The notes under the pieces are model-generated. The model saw nothing but the letters and a program-made list of their open reading frames with translations, had not been told where the DNA came from and made no database searches. Source: Cyclina sinensis (taxonomy: Eukaryota > Mollusca > Bivalvia > Venerida > Veneridae). Taken from it: a stretch of 64,000 bases of DNA. Below are positions 12,340-23,062 of this stretch, one piece after another. The position numbers were made by a program, and so were the translations under genes. Within the stretch, counting starts at the first letter, position 1. Each line of letters begins with the position of its first letter. The stretch is from the NCBI GenBank assembly GCA_012932295.1, contig JAAONU010000009.1:13371796-13435795 (forward strand), in the 5' to 3' direction.

Positions 12340-14765
12340 ATGCAAACTCTCTTCAAGTCGTCTATATATTTTATTACGATTTTGTGTCGAATTGTCTCTT
12401 AGTACTTTAGTGGGTTGACAATGCAAACTCTCTTCAAGTCGTCTATATAATTTATTACGATTTTGTGTCGAATTGTCTCTTAGTACTTCAGTGGGTTGAC
12501 AATGCAAACTCTCTTCAAGTCGTCTATATATTTTATTACGATTTTGTGTCGAATTGTCTCTTAGTACTTCAGTGGGTTGACAATGCAAACTCTCTTCAAG
12601 TCGTCTATATAATTTATTACGATTTTGTGTCGAATTGTCTCTTAGTACTTTAGTGGGTTGACAATGCAAACTCTCTTCAAGACGTCTATATATTTTATTA
12701 CGATTTTGTGTCGAATTGTCTCTTAGTACTTTAGTGGGTTGACAATGCAAACTCTCTTCAAGTCGTCTATATAATTTATTACGATTTTGTGTCGAATTGT
12801 CTCTTAGTACTTCAGTGGGTTGACAATGCAAACTCTCTTCAAGTCGTCTATATATTTTATTACGATTTTGTGTCGAATTGTCTCTTAGTACTTCAGTGGG
12901 TTGACAATGCAAACTCTCTTCAAGTCGTCTATATAATTTATTACGATTTTGTGTCGAATTGTCTCTTAGTACTTCAGTGGGTTGACAATGCAAACTCTCT
13001 TCAAGTCGTCTATATATTTTTTTACGATTTTGTGTCGAATTGTCTCTTAGTACTTTAGTGGGTTGACAATGCAAACTCTCTTCAAGTCGTCTATATATTT
13101 TATTACGATTTTGTGTCGAATTGTCTCTTAGTACTTCAGTGGGTTGACAATGCAAACTCTCTTCAAGTCGTCTATATATTTTATAACGATTTTGTGTCGA
13201 ATTGTCTCTTAGTACTTTAGTGGGTTGACAATGCAAACTCTCTTCAAGTCGTCTATATAATTTATTACGATTTTGTGTCGAATTGTCTCTTAGTACTTCA
13301 GTGGGTTGACAATGCAAACTCTCTTCAAGTCGTCTATATATTTTATTACGATTTTGTGTCGAATTGTCTCTTAGTACTTCAGTGGGTTGACAATGCAAAC
13401 TCTCTTCAAGTCGTCTATATAATTTATTACGATTTTGTGTCGAATTGTCTCTTAGTACTTCAGTGGGTTGACAATGCAAACTCTCTTCAAGTCGTCTATA
13501 TATTTTATTACGATTTTGTGTCGAATTGTCTCTTAGTACTTCAGTGGGTTGACAATGCAAACTCTCTTCAAGTCGTCTATATATTTTATTACGATTTTGT
13601 GTCGAATTGTCTCTTAGTACTTTAGTGGGTTGACAATGCAAACTCTCTTCAAGTCGTCTATATATTTTATTACGATTTTGTGTCGAATTGTCTCTTAGTA
13701 CTTCAGTGGGTTGACAATGCAAACTCTCTTCAAGTCGTCTATATATTTTATTACGATTTTGTGTCGAATTGTCTCTTAGTACTTTAGTGGGTTGACAATG
13801 CAAACTCTCTTCAAGTCGTCTATATATTTTATTACGATTTTGTGTCGAATTGTCTCTTAGTACTTCAGTGGGTTGACAATGCAAACTCTCTTCAAGTCGT
13901 CTATATATTTTATTACGATTTTGTGTCGAATTGTCTCTTAGTACTTTAGTGGGTTGACAATGCAAACTCTCTTCAAGTCGTCTATATAATTCATTACGAT
14001 TTTGTGTCGAATTGTCTCTTAGTACTTCAGTGGGTTGACAATGCAAACTCTCTTCAAGTCGTCTATATATTTTATTACGATTTTGTGTCGAATTGTCTCT
14101 TAGTACTTCAGTGGGTTGACAATGCAAACTCTCTTCAAGTCGTCTATATAATTTATTACGATTTTGTGTCGAATTGTCTTTAGTACTTCAGTGGGTTGAC
14201 AATGCAAACTCTCTTCAAGTCGTCTATATATTTTATTACGATTTTGTGTCGAATTGTCTCTTAGTACTTCAGTGGGTTGACAATGCAAACTCTCTTCAAG
14301 TCGTCTATATATTTTATTACGATTTTGTGTCGAATTGTCTTTTAGTACTTTAGTGGGTTGACAATGCAAACTCTCTTCAAGTCGTCTATATATTTTATTA
14401 CGATTTTGTGTCGAATTGTCTCTTAGTACTTCAGTGGGTTGACAATGCAAACTCTCTTCAAGTCGTCTATATATTTTATTACGATTTTGTGTCGAATTGT
14501 CTCTTAGTACTTTAGTGGGTTGACAATGCAAACTCTCTTCAAGTCGTCTATATATTTTATTACGATTTTGTGTCGAATTGTCTCTTAGTACTTCAGTGGG
14601 TTGACAATGCAAACTCTCTTCAAGTCGTCTATATATTTTATTACGATTTTGTGTCGAATTGTCGCTTAGTACTTTAGTGGGTTGACAATGCAAACTCTCT
14701 TCAAGTCGTCTATATAATTTTTTACGATTTTGTGTCGAATTGTCTCTTAGTACTTTAGTGGGTTG
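12340..14765. repeat. 81-bp minisatellite, about 30 copies
   Basis: About 30 highly homogeneous copies of an 81-bp unit with landmarks TGCAAACTCTCTTCAAG, GTCTATATA and TTTTGTGTCGAATTGTC. Two positions are dimorphic and vary between copies: ACTTCAGTGGG versus ACTTTAGTGGG, and ATATATTTTATTACG versus ATATAATTTATTACG. The unit is 27 codons, so on the minus strand every copy is open, giving a 27-residue repeat protein (LHCQPTEVLRDNSTQNRNK and so on) from about 14870 to 12265. It is interrupted only by a one-base deletion near 14179. On the plus strand the CAG variants are open and the TAG variants are not. The minus-strand frame is most simply a by-product of the period. The array ends 80 bp before the open region that leads into LINE ORF1. 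Confidence 0.95.
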
Positions 14766-15165
14766 CTTCACTTGGCTTATGTTTGGTCTTCCTGTATCAC
14801 TTCGTATATATATATATGAGAAATTATAATATAGGGAAAGGGCCATGATTAAATGTTTAATGTACAACAATTTTTTTAACTTCTTTTATATTTACGCAGA
14901 CTGCTCAATGTGTAACCAGAAGATACTCTCTATGTATAATTTACCACGCATCGTTTTAACAAATGTAAAATGTCAAAAGCTCACTATGCAAGATAAACAG
15001 CAACGAAATATTAGTTTGCACAGAATCAATACCATGGAAAAGATCCTACAAGTTCATGGTCATGGCCGTCTATTTTCTCTCAAAACGCATAAGCAAATTT
15101 ACTTTACATCCCCGAATATCAACGCAACGGTTACAAATCCTGACAAACGATATACCGTTAGTACT
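14766..15165 (+). promoter_or_regulatory. LINE 5' leader, open but probably untranslated
   Basis: The ORF1 frame is open from 14845, but the residues before 15166 (rich in Ile, Asn and Tyr) look unlike the proline/glutamine-rich start of the ORF1 protein. LINE promoters are internal and lie in the 5' UTR, so the promoter is expected here or in the adjoining array. A short TA repeat (near 14805) is the only motif I can point to. Confidence 0.4.
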
Positions 15166-16101
15166 ATGGACGAACAAAATTCTCCAAGCATACAATCACC
15201 GTCTGGAAGTTTTTTATCCCAACTCCCACCCTATCCGCCGGGACAGTATTACCCTTCAGTACCCCCACAATACATGATGTCGACTCCACAACAACAGTAT
15301 GTACAATCACAACAAACTGCAGTGAATTGTAATCAAATGATCATGAATAAATTAGAGGTACTTGACAAAAAGCTAACCAAACTCGACTCTATTGAAAATC
15401 AAATTAGTGACATGTCCCACAAACTGACCCAGATGGACAATAGAGTGTCGTCGCTTGAAAGCAAATTAGGTGAGACTAACCGTAAACTTATAGAAATTGA
15501 GGCCAGCAGAAATTTCGACAGTCAGGTATGCGATGAAATCCGCTCAAAACAAACTGAACTAGATAAACTGTTAAAAGAAGAACAGCAAAGATACTCAAAA
15601 ATCTCAAATGAATGTCAAGGTCTTAAAAATGAAAATACACGGCTCTCGGAAGATCTTTTGGATCTACAGTCCAGATCCATGAGGGATAATTTGCTCTTTT
15701 TTAATTTCGAAGAATGTAAAAACCCAGCTGATAGAAAAGTTGAAGACTGTAGAAAGAAAATATTAGACTTTTGTGTCTCAACTCTTGATATTTCTGACGC
15801 ACATGAGTCTATTAAGATCGACCGCGCACATCGCGTTGGAAGCTACATACTTGGCAAAACTCGCCCTGTAGTGGCTAAATTTTCTTCGTCTGATGATAAA
15901 TACAACATTAAACAAAAAATATTTGAAAAACGACAGGAAACAAACATCAAAGCCGGAGACCAATATCCAAAGGCAATACAGGAACGTAGGAAAAAATTGA
16001 TCCCAGAGCTTATTAAAGCTAAAGACGCTAAAAAGCACGCTGTATTATCATATGATAAACTGTATATTGACGGCAAACTGTTTGTACCGGAATCCCAATA
16101 G
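15166..16101 (+). CDS. LINE ORF1 protein (L1-type RNA-binding chaperone)
   Basis: I favour the ATG at 15166 (MDEQNSPSIQSPSG; A at -3, G at +4), giving 311 residues. An upstream in-frame ATG at 14845 would give 418. Domains: a Pro/Gln/Tyr-rich N-terminus (about residues 8-55), a coiled coil with heptad Leu/Ile/Met (about 60-165, from NKLEVLDKKLTKLDS), then an RRM-like and C-terminal region (about 170-305) containing RSMRDNLLFFNFEE and IDRAHRVG, as in the L1 ORF1p (transposase_22) family. Such proteins trimerise through the coiled coil, coat LINE RNA and act as nucleic-acid chaperones in the cytoplasmic RNP. The frame ends at TAG 16099-16101, shortly after a DKLYIDGKLF segment, which is the usual C-terminus. 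ORF2 continues in the same frame at once. Confidence 0.88.
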   Translation: MDEQNSPSIQSPSGSFLSQLPPYPPGQYYPSVPPQYMMSTPQQQYVQSQQTAVNCNQMIMNKLEVLDKKLTKLDSIENQISDMSHKLTQMDNRVSSLESKLGETNRKLIEIEASRNFDSQVCDEIRSKQTELDKLLKEEQQRYSKISNECQGLKNENTRLSEDLLDLQSRSMRDNLLFFNFEECKNPADRKVEDCRKKILDFCVSTLDISDAHESIKIDRAHRVGSYILGKTRPVVAKFSSSDDKYNIKQKIFEKRQETNIKAGDQYPKAIQERRKKLIPELIKAKDAKKHAVLSYDKLYIDGKLFVPESQ

Positions 16102-19100
16102 GAGCCGGACAGGAAGCAGCTTACTTTTCTTTTATGGAATGTACAAGGGTTGCTCAGTAAAGTAGATGATTGTGACTTTTTGAAACTAATTAATGGATAT
16201 GACATTTTGCTTCTTACAGAAACTTGGAATTCTAAGATTTCAAATATTGATATTGAAGGATATAGTAATTTTTCTTGTTCTAGACCTAAATCAAATAAGA
16301 AAGCCAAACGTTTTAGTGGCCGAGTTGTAATTTATTATAAGAATGAATATATAGATAAAATAGAACTTGTTAACATAGATATTAGAGGTATTGTTTGGTT
16401 TAAATTCTTAAAAGAGTATTTTGGGACCATGCGAGACTTGTATTTTTGCACATGCTACATTCCACCGGAATATTCAACTGTTTATAATAATGTTTCATCA
16501 TGTTTATTTGAATTCGACTTTTTTGAACAGTTAAATAATGATATTATTAAGTACAATTATTATGGTGACGTATTTATAACAGGTGACCTGAACTCTAGAG
16601 TAGGGCAAAAACGAGATTTTGTGGAAAATATTAGACTTGACCGTTATGTTGACCTACCTAATGATAATATGTATACATTATCTATTCCCGAACGAATTTC
16701 TCGTGATACAACGGTTAATACTTTTGGAAATAAATTAATATCTTTGTGCAAGGAAAATAATTTGTTAATAACTAATGGCCGTCTCGAGGAGGGTAATTTT
16801 ACTTGTCACGATATAAAAAGACACAGACAGGCAGCGAGTGTAGTTGACTATCTTATCACGGATTATGATAATTTTCAGTTTATATCAAAAATGAATGTGC
16901 TGGGTTTAACAGAATTTTCGGACCATTGTCCTATTGAATTTTCCATAGATTGTGAAAATATGGTGTATTATAGCACGGATACGTTGACATATGATAAAAT
17001 TATTTGGGATAAAACAGACCATGTTAATCTAAATATGTTTTTATCGGAAAGTAAAAGTGTTTTTGACCAGTTGAATGATGATTTAATACATAATAGATTA
17101 GATATTGATTCATGTATAAGTAATTTTTCAAACAAAATTTACGATATTTCTTTTAAATTACATGGTAAAACTTATGTAACAGGGAAAAAGAAACCAAAGA
17201 TTAAGAAGTCTCCTTGGTTTAATGATCAGTGTAAACTAGCCAAATCTGTATTTTTAAACGACAAACGAGCATTTCGAATGACACCATCAAATTTAAACAG
17301 ACAAAAGTTTTTGTCAAGCAGGAGTACATACGCCAATGTTAAGAGAAAGGCAAAAGGGCAGTATAACTTAAAACAAAAGTCTACGTTGAAAAATTTAAGT
17401 AAACAGAGTCCAAGAAAATTTTGGAAGTACGTTAAAAAATTTAAATCAAGTTGTCAAAATAATACTTCAAATGTTAGTATGGATGAATTTGTCCAACATT
17501 TTAAACATGTCTCAAATCAATCTAGGAATGATTTTGTTAATGTAGAACAGAATAGTAATTTGCATCAAAACAATACTACAATAGAAGATCTTGATTGTCC
17601 TTTTTCTGTTGAGGAAATCTCTAAAACGATATCAACCTTACAAAGAAATAAAAGTAGCGATTTTTGCAATAATGTTGCAGATTTTTTTATTGACGCTAAT
17701 GAATTTATTTCACCATATCTTGTTACTATTTTTAACAAAATATATGATACGGGAGTATATCCTGATTTGTGGTGTAAAGGGGTTATTGTCCCTATTCATA
17801 AAAAAGGAAGCTTTGACGATCCTGCTAATTATCGAGGTATCACACTTGTAAATGTTACAGCAAAAATATTTTCACTTGCTCTAAGAAATAGGCTGAATAG
17901 ATGGTGCGAAACTCAACATATTTTTAATGACTCACAATATGGTTTTAGAGACAATCATAGTACAGCAGACTGTATATTTATACTTCATTCTATTATTCAA
18001 AAGGTAATTAAAAACAATTGTAAATTATATTGTGCATTTATAGACTATGAGAAGGCATTTGATACAGTAGTTAGAGATGCGTTATGGTTAAAATTGTTGA
18101 AAACTGGTATTAGTTGTAAAATGGTCAATATGCTGCAGTCTATTTATGCAAATGTTAAATCTTGTATCAAATTAGATATGAAAACTTCCGAGTTCTTTGA
18201 TGTTACACTTGGTTTGAAACAAGGGGAGCCACTCTCACCCTTACTTTTTATTCTCTTCGTAAATGATATATCTGAAAGTATTAATTTTATGAACTTAAAT
18301 GAAAATGACTTAGAACAACTCAACATGTTTATGCTCTTGTTTGCAGATGATATTGTTCTATTCACGACTAATCCAGTTAGCTTACAAACACAATTAAATG
18401 CATTATGTTTATACTCAGAAAAATGGGGACTGAAAATAAATGTGAAAAAACAAAGATATGTATTTTTGAAAAAAGAAAACAAAATCAATTGTTTGAGTGG
18501 TTTATTGATAATGAGAAAATAGAGATTGTTGATCAATTTTGTTATTTAGGCGCAACATTTTTGTACACGGGTAACATTAAAAATATTGTGAAATCCTTAT
18601 CAGAACAGGCACTAAAGGCCTATAATGGTTTATTCTCAATTTTTAGTAGAGTATCTTTAGATATAAAGACAAAGCTACATTTATTTGACACCATGGTAGT
18701 TCCAATTTTATTGTACTGCGCAGAAGTCTGGGGGATTTACGATATTAAAGAGGTTGATAAATTACACATAAAATTTTGCAAGAAAGTACTAGGTGTACGT
18801 CAACAAACATCAAATTTGGCAGTTTTTGGCGAATTAGGTAGATACCCTTTATCGAATATTTGTAAAGAAAGGGCCCTTAAATTTTGGATAAAGATAATGA
18901 AAAATCAAAATTTACCTATATACAGAACATTTATAGAACAGTGTTATAGTAATGACAACAATTGCTGGGCACTAAAGATAAAACACTTGCTAGATTCTTT
19001 AGGTCTAAGCTATATCTGGACCGACTTTAATCAAGATGTAAATTATTTTCCGTTGATTAAACAACGGCTAAGAGATCAATATATTCAAAACTGGCAAGCT

Positions 19101-19520
19101 CAATTAATGACATCTCCGAAATTGAAGTATTATATGAAATATAAACACAATTTTGAATACGAAAAGTACTTTGATATAATATCAAATAATGCAATAAGAA
19201 ACGAATTAACACGTTTTCGGCTTTGTTCTCATGATTTGGAAATAGAAACGGGTAGATTTTCTGGTATTGCTCGAGACATGCGCAGTTGTAAACTCTGTCA
19301 ATATAATAGGTTAGAATCAGAATATCATTTTTTACTATGTTGTCCTTATTACTCAGATATTAGAAGAAAATATTTAGGAATTATTTCTTGGCCTAACATA
19401 CACAAATTTGTTGCACTTTTGAGTTCTACAAATGAAAAAACTATTTTGAATGTAGCAAAATATATATATGAAGCTGTTAAAAAACGAACCGCAACCCTTG
19501 TCAATTTACCTGCTTCTTAG
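16102..19520 (+). CDS. LINE ORF2: endonuclease and reverse transcriptase, one frameshift
   Basis: Carries out target-primed reverse transcription. Counting the codon after the ORF1 stop as residue 1, the endonuclease has the N-terminal LLWNVQG motif (Asn13), LLLTETWN (Glu40), GDLN (161-164) and SDH (273-275). The RT domain follows, with YRGITL, QYGFRDNHSTAD, FIDYEKAFD (Asp648), LKQGEPLSPLLF and FADD (747-750). The C-terminal part has ILLYCAEVWG and a CKLC...EYHFLLCC zinc-type motif near 19285-19345. Length is about 1,139 residues, normal for this type. The frame changes by -1 at the A6 run 18445-18450, just after the RT palm, so the gene reads as two overlapping frames (to 18522 and to 19520). 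No AUG precedes the endonuclease core: the first in-frame ATG is at 16429, after Glu40. Initiation is discussed as a finding. Confidence 0.93.
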
Positions 19521-19675
19521 ACTTGATACATGTGTATTTCATTTCTTTTTATTGTTTGTAATTAGGATTTTGTTAATACTTCTGGTTTATGTCTTGGCCA
19601 TATTTGTTGTATTTCTATGTGAATGGCCAAAGGCAAGCAATTGCCGATTTGCTTAATAAAAACTGAAAAACTGAA
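19521..19675 (+). terminator. LINE 3' UTR, AATAAA and repeat tail
   Basis: A short 3' UTR follows the TAG at 19518-19520. AATAAA at 19655-19660 is followed directly by two copies of an ACTGAAAA-like unit to about 19674. Many LINEs end in a short tandem repeat used in target-primed reverse transcription. The next bases (CATAAAAAAACAG) look like flank. Confidence 0.7.
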
Positions 19676-19873
19676 CATAAAAAAACAGACTCACAATATA
19701 AAACTAATGACTTGCATTATCATAGGTCAATTATCACTTATTCATTCTTCAGAATTTCAAATCACAAAGGCTTAATATATTGAAGCAATGTTGTATAACA
19801 TAAGAAATTTTTCAGAACACAATGAAAATAAAAGGCCATCTTATCTAAAGAAATAAAGCAGAGAATGGCTTAC
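19676..19873. other. Start of copy 2 of the duplicated segment
   Basis: From about 19750 the sequence aligns with about 7355 onward (TTTCAAATCA...AAG and AAAGAAATAAAGC...TTACCGGATCTCC). It is the intron-side flank of the exon-like block that follows. Confidence 0.45.
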
Positions 19874-19951
19874 CGGATCTCCAAACATTGTTTAAAGATT
19901 CAAGTAATTCCTTTGGCTCCGGAGAAGTAATTACCAGGTAAATCGAGCGAT
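19874..19951 (-). CDS. Candidate internal exon b, copy 2 (unknown gene)
   Basis: 78 nt on the minus strand between an acceptor (AAAATAG) and a strong donor (GGAGATCCG then GTAAGC), phase 1 at both ends and fully open. It reads as a split codon followed by RSIYLVITSPEPKELLESL and then NNVWRS. It would join exon a at 20801-20864 across an 849-bp intron. The copy at 7475-7554 has a stop and a frameshift. I do not recognise the peptide, and no downstream exon was found. Confidence 0.35.
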
Positions 19952-20299
19952 CTATTTTGTCAGAACATGAGATGAAAGAATTAACATGGCTTATTACAAT
20001 CACTACTTCTCAAAGAAAAACATCGAGGAAAAACTGTGGCACCCAGCTTCATGTTTCTCTTAGGCATAAGTACACTCCTTTTGTATGGTAAAAAAGTTTA
20101 ATTCTAAGTATTGTAATAGTGATTGCTGAACAACAGAGGATCCAAATTATGTATGAAACTGTGACACGTTTTCAACTGAAAATAAACATTAAAGTCCGTT
20201 TGTGCTAGAACCTGGAAGCGCTTTTATGTCTACCCTGTCTAAATGTCACTTTTGTGTTACTGAAAGTAAGGTCGTGCTGAAAATTGAATGTACTTCAAA

Positions 20300-20525
20300 G
20301 TTCACTTGACTGAAATTAACATCTGTCTTTAAGTCCACTTGAACTGAAAGTTACACGAGTCTTCAAGTCAATATGTGTAAAAAGAAACACGCGTGTCTAA
20401 GTCCATTTGAATTAAAAGAAACACGTATGTTTAAGTCCATTTGAAATAAACGAACAAATGTGTGTAAGTCCATTTAAATTGAAGGAGACAAGTGTGTATA
20501 TGTCCAAGGGAATTTAAAGTAACAC
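20300..20525. repeat. Imperfect repeat, period about 34-38 bp
   Basis: Five to six diverged copies of a unit with TAAGTCCATTTGAA followed by AAAAGAAACACG and TGTGT. It lies in the intron-like part of copy 2 and is absent from copy 1, so it expanded after the duplication. Confidence 0.6.
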
Positions 20526-20800
20526 TTTTCTATATTTTAACGCGCTGTGTATAACAATCTTTTTTTCAATTTAACTAAAGCGACATCATTGCGAAATCGT
20601 AATCTATAAGTAAATAGCATGAACATATTCTACTTTAGCTCCATGTATATTAATTTTCCTTCAACTGTATTTAAAAAAACAATCATTTAACAAGAAAGTA
20701 CGGCCTGTATCAATATTTATTCTCCACGTTGTTTGACAAGCAACGCTTGTAGATTGATATTAAATAAAACCTCAGTGATCAATATAACACAACAATTCAC

Positions 20801-20864
20801 CAGAAGTTGATCTGCTGTTTGCAGAGAGAATTTTGTGAGATTTATCAGCGTATGTTTTATCCAT
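20801..20864 (-). CDS. Candidate first coding exon a, copy 2 (unknown gene)
   Basis: Paralogue of 8436-8499: ATG at 20864, 21 codons starting MDKTYADKSHKIL, and a possible donor (TTCTG then GTGAAT), phase 1. Joined to exon b it would read on without a stop. The block 20695-20800 downstream of the donor is also highly conserved, including the CAAGCAACGCTTG hairpin, so an alternative is a non-coding conserved element. Confidence 0.3.
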
Positions 20865-22461
20865 CTGGAAAACACATGACGTTCTGAATGAAAAAAAAAG
20901 CATTTATAAACATATATTTACAAGAAAGATTCCCATACGAGAGTGTGAGTGGCCTTGAATATGGAAATGGTTAAGATGATATACGGCAAAGTCTTGTAGG
21001 AAGACAACGTCCAGTATATAAAATACCTCGTGAACCCCTTTTCTAAAATCCCAGAGGGACTAGCTCGTTAAAATCAGACTCCCTTGTAGATCTTTAAGCA
21101 AGTTCATATAGATCGGAACATTGTCTGAAGTATTTGGACAGAAAACAAACACTTAACAGTGCCATTTCAGAGTGATGTATGCCATCCAGACATACTTAGA
21201 ACGTTATTTATTGATCGTTTCAGTTATTCTCTTGGCAAGAAAAAAGGGGCTAAAAGTATTTCATGGACGTTATTCTGGACAAAGCTTCTATTACATTACA
21301 ATGTACGAAAAAAAGGATCGACAATTGTTAAAGATTACCTCCGGCGACTAATATTGATCGGCCGCAGTCACATTACATATAATGAGAATTAGTAATTTAA
21401 GACATTACTGCAGTATAAGCCAATGAACTCGGAAGCTTTTTTAACAATTGTCAAGGTTTAACATGATTGATTCACGCTACACTCCCAGCATTTTGTCAAG
21501 TATTTATATATTGAGCAAGATATGAAGTGAATAAAGGAACAGATGTCTCGGTTCAAAATTTAGTTTATATTAAGTTGCAAAGTAGGAATTAACATTCATC
21601 CGGCTAAATGTCAGTGTAACTATATTGATTTTGTTTTCTTGTAACTATACATTTACTGACCTTGATGATCAAAAGTTAATAGCATCTATTTATGGGTCAA
21701 TTTCTACTCCTTCAGTACAGAAAGAGCATTTTAAAAACGTTATATTTCGGTGTATCCCATAGTATTAGAACAATATATATATGACAGATATTTCTTAGAA
21801 TTTTCAAAGCCCCTTAATGACAAAGTTGTCTGCATGTTGTTTTGGCTCGAACAAGTTTTAGAACATACAAGGCGCCAAATGTGTGCTTGGTAATACCCAG
21901 TACAAGTCAGTTAGTGCAATAATATATCGAACTGTTAACATTGAGAACATTCCATAAACAAGCATAATTATGTAATTATTTCATAGCTGCTGCGACCGTT
22001 AATTACATTGTAAGAGTATTTATAATATGTATACTGATTATATGGATAACTGATACAACATAAATTGGCTGTTACTGTTGTAATTACCGCTTTTGTAAAT
22101 ATTTACATCACTAGAAGCGAACAGTTTTAACCGATAATACCCTTGTATTAACCACTGCCACAAAGGAATAAATATTGGGACCTGTTTCAAACCTGATTTT
22201 ATATTTGTTGGAATAATCTTAATAAGTAATTTTCTGAAAAAAAAATGGCATAATTGTGGAACTTGCAAAACGGCACAAGTTATTTTTAGAATTATTTAGA
22301 TTTTTTATTGATTACATATTTGCTTATCGCCAAAACTTATGGGCTGTTGAGTCACGAGTAGACAATAATAATAAAATCATTACAAGTAGTAAATTATGAA
22401 ATCATGCATGTAAGTTTTTCATTATGTTTACAATTACATCTTGCGCAACATAGAGGATATT
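20865..22461. other. Flank of copy 2, then no recognisable feature
   Basis: 20865-21300 aligns with parts of 8500-10140, for example CCAGACATACTTAGAACGTT at both 10032 and 21186. After about 21.3 kb I see no repeats, domains or transposon ends. Confidence 0.45.
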
Positions 22462-22607
22462 TGTTTGTTTTTGTGGAAGATGAGAATTTATTTCATCGAG
22501 TGAACACCATATGTGATATTTTCACGAGTGGCGCAGCCACGAGTGAAAATATCAATATATGGTGTTCACGAGATAAAATAAATTCCCATCTTCCACTAAA
22601 AAACAAA
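22462..22607. mobile_element. 146-bp palindromic MITE
   Basis: A hairpin with arms of about 70 bp. The outer ends are TGTTTGTTTTT and AAAAAACAAACA. Both arms carry GTGGAAGATG, AATTTATTT and GTGAACACCATAT or their complements. The centre is GTGGCGCAGCCAC (22528-22540). Arm identity is about 85-90% by eye. It has no coding capacity and no clear target-site duplication. Confidence 0.8.
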
Positions 22608-23062
22608 CAAATTTTCTTTTTATTTTATGCCAACACGTCAAAAATGTTTTTTTTATGACATTTTTAATCAGGGCCTTCAATAAATTCCCCATTGTGAGCC
22701 CCAAATCAGTTAATGCGTACTTTGGTTACTGCGCAAAAAAAGTGCAGACAATCTCCAATACATATGATAACTTTACTTCTGCTGAAATAATCTGAATACA
22801 CTTTCATCAAATAACATTTATTTTTGTCTACACAGTTTATCAATATTTATTGAATTTTTGCCATACATACTTTAATTATAAAAGCGGATTAATACTCAAT
22901 ATTCAATATTCAATCAATTGAATTGAAAGTCGACCATATTGGATATTGTCCATGTGAGTTATGTAAACAAACCAGACATTTTAAATAATTTATGGCGAAT
23001 TTCATCATTGTTCACAACTAGGAATTCAATATTATAACTGGATTTAACAAGGTAAATAAATT

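Larger units (their letters stand above)
14766..19675 (+). mobile_element. Nearly full-length LINE (non-LTR retrotransposon)
   Basis: Plus-strand element with a 5' leader, an L1-type ORF1, an ORF2 with apurinic-like endonuclease and reverse transcriptase, and a short 3' UTR that ends in AATAAA plus an ACTGAAAA repeat tail. The right boundary is near 19675. The left boundary is uncertain, because the 81-bp array abuts the leader. Only one clear frameshift was found in about 4.4 kb of coding sequence, so the insertion is young. I do not assign a clade: the ORF1 resembles L1/Tx1-type ORF1p, and the ORF2 C-terminus has a CxxC...H...C zinc motif seen in several invertebrate LINEs. Confidence 0.93.

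Noticed and set aside
18444..18451. Programmed -1 frameshift signal in LINE ORF2
   Set aside because: The heptamer is out of register with the zero frame, and LINEs do not normally need a shift after the RT palm.
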